Positions 1-10,715 of a stretch of DNA of 64,000 bases are shown one piece after another. The stretch's first letter is position 1. Each line of letters opens with the position of its first letter. Under the pieces are notes generated by a model, which did not search any database, was not told the DNA's origin, and saw nothing but the letters and a program-made list of their open reading frames with translations. This DNA comes from Porpolomopsis calyptriformis. Taxonomy: Eukaryota > Basidiomycota > Agaricomycetes > Agaricales > Hygrophoraceae. The position numbers were made by a program, and so were the translations under genes. The stretch lies in the NCBI GenBank assembly GCA_951640195.1, contig OX621163.1, positions 2,976,001 through 3,040,000 on the forward strand. Direction: 5' to 3'.

Positions 1-3000
1 CCAGCCCTTCATATCAACTTGAAGAGCTTATCGTAAAGCCTCTTCGCACGCTCGGGAGCTCATTTTCTCCATGTGTTATTGTCGTAGATGCACTCGATGA
101 GTGCAAGGATACCGGGACCACCTCAGCCATCTTATCATCACTCTCTCTTCACGTCAGCGAACTCTTGCCATTAAAAATTTTGATGACCAGCCGGCCAGAA
201 ACCCACATCACTACAATCTTTCAATCCAGCGATCTGGGCCCTGTCACTCGACGATACATTTTGCATGAAGTTGAACTGGGTGTCGTTCAGAGTGATATCG
301 AACGCTACCTTTCCACGAAACTGGCATCGATGAGGGTGATGTACCATATTAAAGACGAATGGCCCACTGCAGAGGATATCCATTCCCTGACATTGTTGTC
401 TTCTGGTCTTTTCATCTATGCGTCCACCTCAGTCCGATTCGTCGAGGATGGAAACTATTCCAATCCCAGACGTCAACTAACACGTCTTCTGTGCAATGCA
501 CCCACAGCGACAGAGCCTGCATCACCCGAGTATAGTCTCGATCGGTTATACAGTCAAGTATTGAACCATGCTTTCCCTGCGATGTCTTCTGAGCTTTCTG
601 GTCGGTTGAAAACGGTTCTGGGGACTATTGTTTTTCTTCGAGACCCGCTGGCTTCAGTTGATATCGAACGATTACTAGGTGTGCAACCGGGAGCAGTTCA
701 AGAGACACTGTGTCATCTTCACTCAGTTATCATGGTGCCATATGATGATAACCAAGTCATTCGAACCATTCATCCATCCTTCTTTGACTTCATATCAAAC
801 TCAGCTCGATGTCAAAATCCGAAAATTCTTATCAACTCTGGAGTGCAGCATACCCTACTTGCTCGTGCCTGTCTAGATGTTATGAAAGGGCTGAAGCGAG
901 ATATGTGCAAAATAAGAAACCCGTCGATGCTCAATAATGAAGTGGACGACCTTCCGGCACGGATCATGACATGCATTCCACCTGAATTACAATACGCATG
1001 TCGTCACTGGGCTTGGCACCTGTCAAATGCAATGTTCTCTGACATTCTCGTTGACCTCCTGAAGGAGTTTTGTTCGAAATATCTACTGTTTTGGATTGAA
1101 GTACTGGGTCTGATGGGAGATCTTCGAAATGGCTTGCTTGCATTGGACGCGGCACAGCAAGTGATTGGTGTTCGTTATTTCCCTTCTATGAAATGGGTAA
1201 AGCTGATCAGGTTCTACAGAAAGTTGGCAGAGACGTGACTGATAGCAAGATTTTGCTTCGTGATTGCGAGCGATTCACCCTCGAATTTTTCACGATGATC
1301 AGTACTTGTTCTCTTCAAGTATACCACTCCGCGTTACTGTTCACTCCCGAGGATACCTTAATTAAGAAGACGTATAGGAGAGAGTTGGACATCCCGATAA
1401 AAGTGTACAACGAGTTGGATGAGCAATGGGATTCATGCATACGGACGATAGAAGGACATTCCAATTTGGTAAAATCGATCGCATTTTCTCCCGATGGCAC
1501 GCGTATCGTTTCTGGATCCTCCGACCTAACTGTTCTGCTGTGGGACGCAGTCAGCGGTGCACATCTGAACACTTTCCACGGCCATTCCGATGCAGTAAAA
1601 TCAGTCACTTTTTCCCCCGATGGCATGCGTATCGTTTCTGGGTCTTCCGACTGTACTATTCGGCTTTGGGACGCGGTCAGCGGTGAACATCTGAACACTT
1701 TCAAGGGACATTCCGAATTGGTAAATTCGGTTGCTTTTTCCCCCGACGGCATGCATATCGTTTCTGGATCCTTCGACTTTACTCTTCGGCTGTGGGCCGC
1801 GGTCAGCGGTGCACATCTGAACACTTTCAAGGGACATTCCAGTTTGGTAACTTCGGTCGGATTTTCCCCAGATGGTACGCGTATCATTTCTGGATCCTTC
1901 GACAAAACCATTCGGCTGTGGGATGTAGCTAGCGGCGCACATCTGAAGACTTTCAAGGGACACTCTGATACGGTAAATTCGGTCACATTTTCTCCCGATG
2001 GCGCGCATATCGTTTCTGGATCCGACGACCGTACTATTCGGTTGTGGGACGCACTCAGCGGTGCACATCTGAAGTCTTTGAAGGGACATTCCGAATTGGT
2101 GAATTCGGTAGCATTTTCCCCTGATGGCACGCGTATTGTTTCTGGATCCTTGGACTTCACTCTTCGGCTGTGGGATGCAGCCAGGGGTGCACATATGAAC
2201 ACTTTGGAGGGACATTCCGATTCAGTAAATTCGGTCTCATTTTCCCCCGATGGCACGCGTATCATTTCTGGATCCTCCGACAAAACTGTTCGGCTGTGGG
2301 ACGCAGCCAGCAGTCCACATCTGAACACATTCAAAGGACCTTTCGGTCATGTGAGATCACTCGCATTTTCCCCAAATGGTACGCGTGTTATTTCTGAATC
2401 CTACGGCAAACCTCTTCGGGTGTGGGATGCAGCCACTGGTGCACATTGGAACCCTTTGACGGGAGGTTCGGTATTCGTAAATTCGGTCGCCTTCTCTCCC
2501 GATGGCACGCGTTTTGTTTGTGGATTCTCCGACCGAACTGTTAGGTTGTGGGACGCAGTCGGCGGTACACATCCGATCACTTTCAGTGGACATACCGGTT
2601 CCGTAAGATCAGTCGCATTTTTGCCCGATGGCACGCGTGTCGTTTCTGGATCCGATGACCGAACTGTTCGGTTGTGGGACGGAGTTAGTGGTGCACCTCT
2701 GAAGACTTTGAGGGGACATTCCGGTTCTGTAAGATCAGTCGCATTTTCCCCCGATGGCACGTGTGTGGTTTCTGGATCTGACGACCGAACTGTTCGGATG
2801 TGGGACGCAGTCGGCGGTACACATCTGATCACTTTCAATGGACATTCTCGTCCTGTAATATCAGTCGCATTTCTCCCCGATGGCACGCGTGTCGTTTCTG
2901 GATCCCACGACCAAACCGTTCGACTGTGGAACGCAGTTAATGGTGGACGTCTGATCACTTTCGGTGGACATTGGTCTACGGTGGAATCGGTTGCGTTTTC

Positions 3001-3373
3001 CTTGGATGGCACTCGTATCGTTTCCGGATCCGACGACAATACCCTTCAGCTGTGGGATGCAGTCAGAGGTGCACTTCTGAATACCTTCCAAGGACATTTT
3101 ACCAATGTTGACTCGATCGCGCGATCTTGTAATTTATCTGGCGACTCGTTATCTACCGATGGCGTAAACCCATCTAGTCCAATATTTAGTTATATCGCAA
3201 CGGACGGCTGGGTACACTCCCTCGCTTGGAATCGACGTATTTGTTGGGTTCCGGTCTCCTGCAGACCGTGTATGTTGGCCGCAGGAGGAAGCCGTGTAGC
3301 TTTTGGCACAGAGGATGGTCGCGTTATTATCCTTGATTTTGAAGGCATGGACACCTATTTTCGTAACCTCTAA
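1..3373 (+). CDS. NACHT-WD40 (NLR/STAND-like) protein, 5' end outside window
   Basis: This is the 3' part of a gene of the fungal NWD family, cytosolic signal-transducing NTPases that include heterokaryon-incompatibility proteins. The frame is open from base 3. It holds the end of a NACHT domain: a Walker B run (CVIVVDALDEC, bases 73-105) followed by LMTSRPETHI, typical of this family. Helical winged regions follow, then a WD40 array. The frame switches near 1.2 kb. An intron at 1161-1219 (GTGATT...CTACAG, with a CTGAT branch-like site) joins the two parts in frame as AAQQ/KVGRDV, so no frameshift is needed. After the array comes a C-terminal tail containing DGWVHSLAWNRRICW. Walker A and any N-terminal effector domain lie outside the window. 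Family assignment is firm; the intron and the ligand are inferred. Confidence 0.9.
1451..3088 (+). repeat. 13 tandem 126-bp WD40-coding units
   Basis: Thirteen units of exactly 126 bp (42 codons) run without any indel: the first GAA codon of unit 1 is at 1451 and the matching codon after unit 13 is at 3089, 1638 bp apart. Each unit reads roughly GHS..V.SVAFSPDGTRIVSG, then S.D.T.RLWDAVSGAHL. A degenerate fourteenth unit follows. Units 8 and 9 have lost the GH dipeptide (GP, GG) and are the most diverged. Fourteen blades would make two seven-bladed propellers. Confidence 0.93.
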
Positions 3374-4185
3374 CTTCTCTTAGCTCATCATTCTATGGCC
3401 TTGTTGTTAACAAAAATTTGTTATCCCCGAGTTTGTTGTTATCAAAACTTTTGTAGAACTGTTTTTCTAACTTTCCGGGCACATCTTTTACAAACCATTT
3501 TTTTACATTGAATGCCAGCTTCGCCTTCAACCGTCTGCGCGGTAATCTCGCCATCCGTTCCGTCACGATCCTGAGAACCGAGTGAGGATAAGGGACCCAG
3601 TTTTGCTGATAAATTTAGTACTTTGGATGAGGCAATTCCGGGGACAGGAAAGTGGAGGCGGTGGTGACGTGGTCGTGGCCAGTTGTTCAGAGCTCACGTT
3701 CAAATTCTCTATCAATGTGATACATCGCCAGTTGGATGAAAAGAGGTAGCAGTGAGTACTTTGTCCCCTGCCTGAGTGGGAAACTCACTCGCAGTGGTGC
3801 CGATTCTGCTTCTGTTCCTGCAGATTGCGGTCTGCGCAGAGATGGTGGGGAAGAAATTGGTGATACTCTAGATGAGGCAGACAGCTGTTTTCAGAAACAG
3901 CTGGCATTGGATCCCGATGTCGGCGGGATAGAATGTAAGGGCTTGGACACGTAGGATGGCCGGCCTGTATGATTACGAAGGGAAGGAGGTGAAATACTAG
4001 CTGGAGGCTTGAGGTGAAGGTGTTGGCGTGTACCCGCTTTCGAGAAAGATTAAAGTACCACAGATAACACCAATGCCAGTTGCTGTTGCTGCGGCCAAGT
4101 GGAAGCCAAGATGGTATGAAGGACGAAATCATTTTCATACTGCAGAACTAAAAATCCAAACGAGTACCATGAAAGATCCAAAGCA
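3374..4185. other. intergenic, no gene seen
   Basis: This stretch lies between the NLR-like gene and the 3' end of membrane-protein copy A. It holds only short open frames in several phases, without recognisable domains or a convincing splice pattern. I see no RNA gene or repeat. Confidence 0.5.
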
Positions 4186-5576
4186 CTACAGATGTGGTAT
4201 AAATGGTGTCCAACGAACAGTCTGGTACGCACCGGGAGGGAGCGATCTTAACGAGGTGAATGAAATAATGAGCAAGACCAGTCGAAAGAAGGGGTAAAGA
4301 AAAACTGCTAGACCAAGAATGTAAGCGACAAACTCGAACCAAAAAGAGAAAAAAGGGTTTTCAAGGACATCGCCAATGCGCGGTCGGTGATGGTTGCGGC
4401 AAAGATTAATGCACTCGAGAATGAAACTGCAAATGAAAACAAGCATGAGAGGAAATGTCACTCCACCAGTTATTGCAATGGAAGAAATGCGCCAGAGGAG
4501 TTGCTCTGTCGGGGTTGGGAAGTGAAAGAACCAGGCGATACAATGAATCCCTCCAAAGATCGTTGCACAAGCCCATCCTGTGTCAAAATCAGGAGCTTCA
4601 TTACCTTGCACGTTTCCTGCATAAAACGTGGAAACTCTTGTTTCAACCTCACCATCACCAACTCCCACTGGACTAATCTCATCAACATATTCAATTTCTT
4701 CCTTCCGAACCAAGCCTCGAATTGCATCAGGAAGACGTTTTACTCCCGATTTGAGAGCCCCCGCGACCCTATGGCTGAAGGAGCCTCCACCCTGGACATG
4801 CCCATCTTTCGTAATCGACAAGCTTCGCACCGGGACAGCACATTGGACGTCAAGGGGTTTGTCCAACCAGAGTAGGTACGTCGCAAAGTTAAGGGCTGCA
4901 AAAGCGAGTGTCGCAATCTCAAGTTCCGTGATTGGCAACTGCTCAACACCGCGGGCGATACACTGGAGTATGAACCACCCTGTTTGGACCAGCGCGACAC
5001 CCTTCGAGAGTATGTCACCTTTGCCTTTGACTTTAATTTCTTCCTCGGTGATGTCGATTTCATGGTTCTCTAGATATTGACCTAGCTCGTCTGGCTTGAG
5101 CGTGCAAACAAATCGATCATCATCATAGAGCGCGAAGCCTCCCATGATGGCAAAGAATCCATGGGTCCGCGTCCACCCGTATTCTGAACACACGTTACTG
5201 TCAACAATGAAATGGAAATTAGATGACACAACATACCTTGGTACTGCTTTGCGTATCTACCAGCAGCAAGCCGCTGCCGCATGGCCAATATAACAATGAA
5301 TTCCGGCGCAACAAGAGCGAGTACCATCACACCAATACGACGTGTTGTTTTTGTGAACCATAAATCGTCCGGGCCAGGAATGTTCATATGGAGCGCGACC
5401 CAAGTGCACGATAACACTGTCATTAAACAGCTCAAGATAATGTTCCAAACAGTACGACATTGGTTAGGATCCGAGCAGTGGTGGTCAGAGGAACATGTGT
5501 CCATGCATGGAGTAATAGGGAGAGGTTGGGCATATCGAGTGGAAAAGTAGAGTGCGATGAAGAGCAGAGTGAGCAT
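4186..5576 (-). CDS. multi-pass membrane protein family, copy A
   Basis: This is one of five paralogues in the window. I recognise the family as a large agaricomycete-specific one without assigned function. Exon 1 is 5237-5576, the intron 5184-5236 (53 nt, GTATGT...TTCAG), exon 2 4186-5183; the protein is 445 aa. It starts with a hydrophobic signal-like segment, then a C-R-T-V-W-N-I-I motif and a membrane helix ending in HMNIPGPDD. The intron lies directly before EYGWTRTHGFFAIMGG. Two hydrophobic segments follow (near WFILQCIARG and TLAFAALNFATYLLWLDKP), then a variable charged linker, three further membrane segments, and the family-constant end SLRSLPPGAYQTVRW plus a short tail. This copy keeps the consensus GT donor. 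Topology and any surface role are inferred. Confidence 0.85.
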
Positions 5577-6038
5577 GGTGACTTATGGCTGCACTATGGA
5601 TGTCTGTACTTGCGCGCGATAACCGCCTTCCTGTTGGGTTTTATATAGCGGTCATTTGGGCGGCAATCTGTCATTGGAGCTATCCCACAGGTGTTCCTTA
5701 CACAGCATTTGGGCGTTTACGCCCAGGCTGAGCATACACATCAAAAGTTGGGTCATGATCACAACATTGAGAACATTCACCAACTCTTCCTTTGTTCGAT
5801 CGCAAGTCAGAGGTCAGGCCAGATCGCTGATCAAGTGACACCATGGCGAAGAGGGCAGCTGTAAGCTGTTCCGAGAGTTCCAAAGACGAGCCTCGCCATC
5901 CAAGTTGGGCATTCAGAGCCAATGCCGTCAACGTGGATACATAGTTGAATGTGCATTCCCGAAAGATGTCCTCGCGGGCGGTGCAGAGCGCAGTACTGCG
6001 TTGAGTAACCCTCCCAATGAGTTATTGCAGAAAATACA
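5577..6038. other. intergenic between copies A and B, with the promoter of A
   Basis: No gene is supported here. It contains the family motif at 5659-5673, a TATATAAAA-like run (minus strand) between that motif and copy A, and a leader just before the copy A ATG that resembles those of copies D and E (AGCC..AA.TCACC before the ATG). The rest has only short frames. Confidence 0.5.
5659..5673 (-). promoter_or_regulatory. family upstream motif, copy A
   Basis: On the minus strand this reads TGACAGATTGCCGCC, about 83 nt upstream of the copy A ATG. The same word occurs upstream of copies B, C and E at a similar distance. It is a candidate transcription-factor site; the function is inferred only from conservation and position. 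Confidence 0.55.
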
Positions 6039-7366
6039 TTACAGGTGTGGTATAAATGTCGTCCAACGGACAGTCTGGTATGCATCAGAAGGGAGAGACC
6101 TTAAGGAGATGAACGAAACCACAAGCAATGTCAGTCGAAAGTAGATGTATAGAAGAGAACACATTGGCAAACAGCCACGGATCATTCGCTCGGACGAAAA
6201 ATCCAGTTTGAACAAGAAGCTAATACTGACTGCGACCATCGACGCAACCACGGAAAAAAGTAACGGCCCACTGGTTATTGCAATCGAACATGCTTGCCAG
6301 ACTAATTGCTCTGCCAGGGATGGGAATTGAAACGACCAGGCGATGCAATGAATCCCTCCAAAGATCATCGCACAAACTATTCCCACCAGGAAAACAAAGT
6401 ATCCAGTACCTCGCATGTCTCCCGTATAGAACGTGGACGCTCTCGTTCCAACCCTGCCGTTACCATATATCACTCGAAAAACCCCACGGAACATCTCCGG
6501 AGTTCGATCCTTTGTGAAGAACCGAAACACATCAAGAAGACATTCCCCGCATTCTTTGACACCCTCCACGACCCCACGGACGAAGGGGGTCTGATCCTCA
6601 TCGCTCGTATATGACGATCTTCTCTGCACTGGTACCGCACAGTCGATGTTGAGCGGTTTGTCCAACCAGAGTAGGTATGTCGCAAAGTTAAGGGCCGCAA
6701 ACGCGAGTGTCGCAATTTCAAGTTCTGTGATTGCCAACCGCTCGATACTGCGAGCGATACACTGCAGTATGAACCAGCCTGTCTGGACCAGCACAACACC
6801 CTTCGACAGTATGTCACCTTTGCTCTTGTCTTTAATTTCTTCCTCGGTGATGTCGATTTCATGGCTTTCTAGGTATTGACCTAGCTCCTCTGGCTCGAGC
6901 GTGCGAACAGGTCGATCACCATCATAGAGCACGAAGCCTCCCATGATGGCAAAGAATCCATGGGTTCGCGTCCAACCATATTCTGGACGCATGTCTTCAT
7001 CAACAATGAAACGTGAACCAGAGGACAAGACACACCTTGGTATCGCTTCGCATATCTACCGGCAGCCAACCGCTGTTGCATGGCTAATGTAACAATGAGT
7101 TCCGGTGCAATTAATCCAAGGAGCATGACACCAATCCGGCGCTTCATTCTCGAAACCTTCGAATCGCCCATGCCAGGGATGTTCATATGGACCGCGACCC
7201 AAGTGCATGCCAACACTGTCGTCAAACAACTCTGGATGATGTTCAAAACCGTACGAGATTGGCTAGAGTCGGCTGAAGAACGCGTGTTGATGAATTGGGG
7301 AGTAATAGGGAGAGATTGGACATATCGCGTGGATACGAAGAGGGTGATAAAGAGCAGGGCCCACAT
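6039..7366 (-). CDS. multi-pass membrane protein family, copy B
   Basis: This paralogue lies upstream of copy A on the same strand. Exon 1 is 7036-7366, the intron 6983-7035 (53 nt, GTGTGT...GTCCAG), exon 2 6039-6982; the protein is 424 aa. It keeps every family landmark: the signal-like start MWALLFITLFVSTRYVQSLP, CRTVW-type motif (here SRTVLN), HMNIPGMGD, EYGWTRTHGFFAIMGGF after the intron, WFILQCIARSIERL, LLWLDKPLN, a divergent linker and the end RSLPSDAYQTVRWTTFIPHL. Its upstream 185 bp align with those of copies C and E although these lie 15-19 kb away in the opposite orientation. Function unknown. Confidence 0.85.
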
Positions 7367-7551
7367 GGTAATTTATGGACCCATATCGTTAAATACTTTT
7401 AAATACTTTTCAACAACAAGGTGCACTGCCGTCGAACAAGGGCGCTATGTCAAGTATGTATTTTTGGAGCGGCAATCTGTCAAGTAGACATTTCACTGGT
7501 TACATAGCCAAAACCAGAATAAAGACCATCTATGCCAATACCCGGAAATTC
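7367..7551 (-). promoter_or_regulatory. shared upstream block of copy B
   Basis: Read on the minus strand, about 185 bp upstream of the copy B ATG align by eye with 22452-22634 (copy C) and 26589-26776 (copy E). Shared points in order: GAATTTCC..., GCATAG.TGG, a TCTGGTTTTGG/A run, and a GACAGATTGCCGC word at 7469-7482. B and C further share a stretch with TTGTTCGACGGCAGTG before the ATG. This is a duplicated promoter. Confidence 0.65.
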
Positions 7552-7664
7552 ATGCTCCTCCTTTTGGTGCTGGCAGGAGGCTGATTAGCCTGACCATGAA
7601 AAGAGAGTGGGGAGACGCCGCTTCAAACTCAGACCAGTGGAACTGTACCATGGTCGATTACCCT
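7552..7664 (+). repeat. dispersed repeat copy 1, left part (interrupted by the palindrome)
   Basis: This block contains CTCCTCCTTTTGGTG, TTCAAACTCAGACCAGTGG and CATGGTCGATTACCCTC. The same words appear in the same order on the opposite strand at about 11628-11500, where the last is followed at once by CATCAGCAAAAGTGCAGAAA. Here that continuation is found only on the other side of the palindrome, at 10716. The element type is not recognised. Confidence 0.6.
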
Positions 7665-7697
7665 CTTGCGTCGTATCCCCTAACGCTCTTGAAGTCG

Positions 7698-9025
7698 ATG
7701 GGTGAGCAAGAGGACGCCGCGAAAAACCCGCCCCTGGGGATCGCAAAACGTGTTGGAGCAGAAAATTCAGCGTTCACCGTCGCGGCACACCGCCTCCTGG
7801 AAGCCGTGATCGAGTACTCCCCATCTCCAGTGGTGGTGGCGCAAGAATTTCTGGTAGAGCTCGGAAAGTGTGGAATTCTGGTTGTGAAGGAATCCGGTGA
7901 GCCACCGTTCTCCCACCAGAGCAGATCCTGTTTAACTGATTGTCAAGTTGACGCCTTGAGCAGCGCTCGCACGATCAGTCCAGATGACTGGGCCGCAATA
8001 GTGCATCAAGAAATCAAAACTCATGGTGGAGACCTTGGCCATCTCACAAATCTTGGAAGTTATTACTTGTCTCACCTGGTCATCGCATGTAAGTCACTTC
8101 TTGGTTGAATGAAGACGATCCTTAATCTGAGGCTTCATTTCACCAGTCAGAAATCCTGGTGGCAAAAAGACCCCACAAGATAGCATCCTTCCCACCCCAA
8201 ATCTCACCCGCATTGAGGAGATCAATCAGTTGTTACAAAAGGCCACTATCCATCGGAGTCAAACGGCTTTGAGAGATCTGGTATATTTTGACTGGCTGGC
8301 CAACCGACAATGATGCTAAACCATTGTCGTAGGTCTTTCACCGAGATGGGGTCAATTGTCTTGTTACCCGCGCACCCTTCACTGAGGATGGGGCAGTGAT
8401 TCCCCGTTGCGCCCACATCATCCCATTTTCTGTACATTCAAAGGTATAAATGCATCTGTCGGGTGATATCGTTTGACCCTTTATACATTATTCAGACCCA
8501 AACACATCGTGCGATTGAAACTTTCACAGGCATCGCCTTGAAGGCGGATGACGTTCAGCAATATGTCAACCATCCCTGTAACGCCCTGAATCTCCAAACC
8601 GATGCCCACGATTCTATGCATAAGCATCTGGCCTGGGGAATTGAAGCGAAACTCTGCGACAATCAAGTGAGTCTGTCAATGCATGTCCTGATCGTGAATT
8701 GACATTATCACATTAGTGGAGATACTTTTTCCGAATTGTCCGAGAGAAAAAGATTCCTTATGTTGTTCAGCTCAAAGATGGGGATGAAATCAGGTTTGGA
8801 GCAGGTGATAATCGTGGTGGAATTGCAGTTCCCGAGCCTCGGATCTGCAACCTTCATCTGGCAATCGCACGGGTCTCAGCTGCTTCTGGGGTTGCAGAAG
8901 TGTTCGATGAATTTCTTGATGATGATGATGATCACGGTGATGGATGGCAGCTTCCTGTATATTTTGGCAGTCCATTTGTATCAGACGATGTGCTCATGCG
9001 TAAGCTTGAGGTGTTGGTTAGTTGA
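7698..9025 (+). CDS. HNH-endonuclease domain protein, copy 1
   Basis: Five exons join in frame: 7698-8088, 8147-8280, 8333-8443, 8496-8666, 8717-9025, with introns of 50-58 nt and standard GT/AG ends; 371 aa. Exon 3 encodes RDGVNCLVT and then CAHIIPF; exon 4 has NALNLQTDAHDSMHKHLAWG. Together these give the His-Asn-His pattern of the HNH_2-type nuclease family found in many agaricomycete proteins. Exon 5 encodes an acidic run of five Asp after ICNLHLAIARV. The N-terminal half is helical without a known domain. Metal-dependent DNA cleavage is expected from the motif, but the cellular role is unknown. The ATG at 7698 is the one shared with copy 2; an in-frame ATG near 7650 lies in the flanking repeat. 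The protein differs from copy 2 at about 18 residues plus one Asp. Confidence 0.8.
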
Positions 9026-9084
9026 GACTGTACTGCTTCTTCTGTCGGCAGGATTGGATGAGAGTCTGTAGCTGCCAATGTAAG

Positions 9085-9302
9085 CACTGCTGACCCCCAG
9101 CCACTTAAAAAGCAATGACGAAAAACTCACTGAATGTCTCGTTTTGCCATGCAGGGCATATTCCAACTGCATCACTCCCTATGGTGAAGCACAAGTGTGA
9201 TTAGACATCAGTGAACAACATTTTAAACCTGATTAAAACCATTTAGCATCATTTAGCATCATGCAGAAACATTTAAAATCATCTAGAAGCATTTATGGCT
9301 GC
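9085..9302. other. central spacer of the palindrome
   Basis: This 218-bp A/T-rich stretch separates the arms. It contains a short direct repeat (CATTTAGCATCATTTAGCATCAT near 9240, given here as two CATTTAGCAT units) and further CATTTA words. No gene is visible. Both HNH genes end within 60-340 bp of it, so it would carry their 3' ends. Confidence 0.6.
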
Positions 9303-9358
9303 CTTACATTGGCAGCTACAGACTCTCATCCAATCCTGCCGACAGAAGCAGTACAATC

Positions 9359-10682
9359 TCAATTGACTAACACCTCAAGCTTACACATGAGCACATCGTC
9401 CGATACAAATGGACTGCCAAAATATACAGGAAGTTGCCATCCATCACCGTGATCATCATCATCAAGAAATTCATCGAACACTTCTGCAACCCCAGAAGCA
9501 GCTGAGACCCGTGCGATTGCCAGATGAAGGTTGCAGATCCGAGGCTCAGGAACTGCAATTCCACCATGATTATCACCTGCTCCAAACCTGATTTCATCCC
9601 CATCTTTGAGCTGAACAACATAAGGAATCTTTTTCTCTCGGACAATTCGGAAAAAGTATCTCCACTAATGTGATATGTCAATTCACGATCAGGACATGCA
9701 TTGACAGACTCACTTGATTGTCACAGAATTTCGCTTCAATTCCCCAGGCCAGATGCTTATGCATAGAATCATGGGCATTTGTTTTGAGATTCAGGGCATT
9801 ACAGGGATGGTTGACATATTGCTGAACGTCATCCATCTTCAAGGCGATGCCTGTGAAAGTTTCAATTGCACGATGTGTTTGGGTCTGAATAATGTATAAA
9901 GGGTTAAATGATACCACCTGACAGATGTATTTATACCTTTGAATGTACGGAAAATGGGATGATGTGGGCGCAATGGGGAATCACTGCCCCATCCTCAGTG
10001 AAGGGCGCGTGGGTAACAAGACAATTGACCCCATCTCTGTGAAAGACCTACAACGATGGTTTAGCATCATTGTCGGTTGGCCAGCCAGTCAAAATATACC
10101 AGATCTCTCAAAGCCGCTTGACTCTGATGGATAGTGGCCCTTTGTAACAACTGATTGATCTCCTCAATGCGGGTGAGATTTGGGGTGGGAAGTATGCTAT
10201 CTTGCGGGGTCTTTTTGCCACCAGGATTTCTGACTGGTGAAATGAAGCCTCAGATTAAGGATCGTCTTCACTCTACCAAGAAGTGACTTACATGCAATGA
10301 CCAGGTGAGACAAGTAATAACTTCCAAGATTTGTAAGATGGCCAAGGTCTCCACCATGAGTTTTGATTTCTTGATGCACTATTGCGGTCCAGTCATCTGG
10401 ACTGAGGGTGCGAGCGCTGCTCAAGGCGTCAACTTGACAATCAGTTAAACAGGATCTGTTCTGGTGGGAGAACGGTGGCTCACCGGATTCCTTCACAACC
10501 AGAATTCCACACTTTCCGAGCTCTACCAGAAATTCTTGCGCCACCACCACTGGAGATGGGGAGTACTCGATCACGGCTTCCAGGAGGCGGTGCGCCGCGA
10601 CGTTGAACACTGAATTTTCCGCTCCAACACGTTTTGCAATCCCCAGGGGCGGGTTTTTTGCAGCGTCCTCTTGTTCACACAT
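9359..10682 (-). CDS. HNH-endonuclease domain protein, copy 2
   Basis: This is the mirror copy on the other palindrome arm, with all four introns at the same places: exons 10292-10682, 10100-10233, 9937-10047, 9714-9884 and 9359-9664; 370 aa. It has no stop or frameshift. The HNH motifs are intact: NCLVTHAP, CAHIIPF, NALNLKTNAHDSMHKHLAWG. Differences from copy 1 are scattered substitutions (for example R to H twice around the CAHIIPF motif) and one fewer Asp in the acidic run. The two genes are convergent, so transcripts running past their ends would be complementary. Both copies being intact suggests recent duplication, gene conversion or selection; which is not shown. Confidence 0.8.
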
Positions 10683-10715
10683 CAACTTCAAGAGCGTTAG
10701 GGGATACGACGCAAG

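Larger units (their letters stand above)
7665..10715. repeat. 3-kb palindrome (inverted repeat) carrying two HNH genes
   Basis: The arms are 7665-9084 and 9303-10715, in inverted orientation and about 95-97% identical by eye, separated by a 218-bp spacer. The outer ends are CTTGCGTCGTATCCCC and its complement, the inner ends GCTGCCAATGTAAG and its complement. Each arm contains a complete HNH-nuclease gene reading towards the centre. The sequences flanking the outer ends are contiguous at 11490-11520 on the other strand, so the palindrome looks like an insertion. No clear target-site duplication is visible. Confidence 0.85.

Noticed and set aside
1315..2593. Long antisense open frames (up to 339 aa) opposite the WD40 array
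   Set aside because: They follow the 126-bp periodicity of the WD40 units and show no domain; they are mirror frames of a repetitive coding region.
1451..3088. Regular repeats that could be mistaken for a CRISPR or satellite array
   Set aside because: The 126-bp units are continuous, in frame and encode WD40 blades; there are no spacers.
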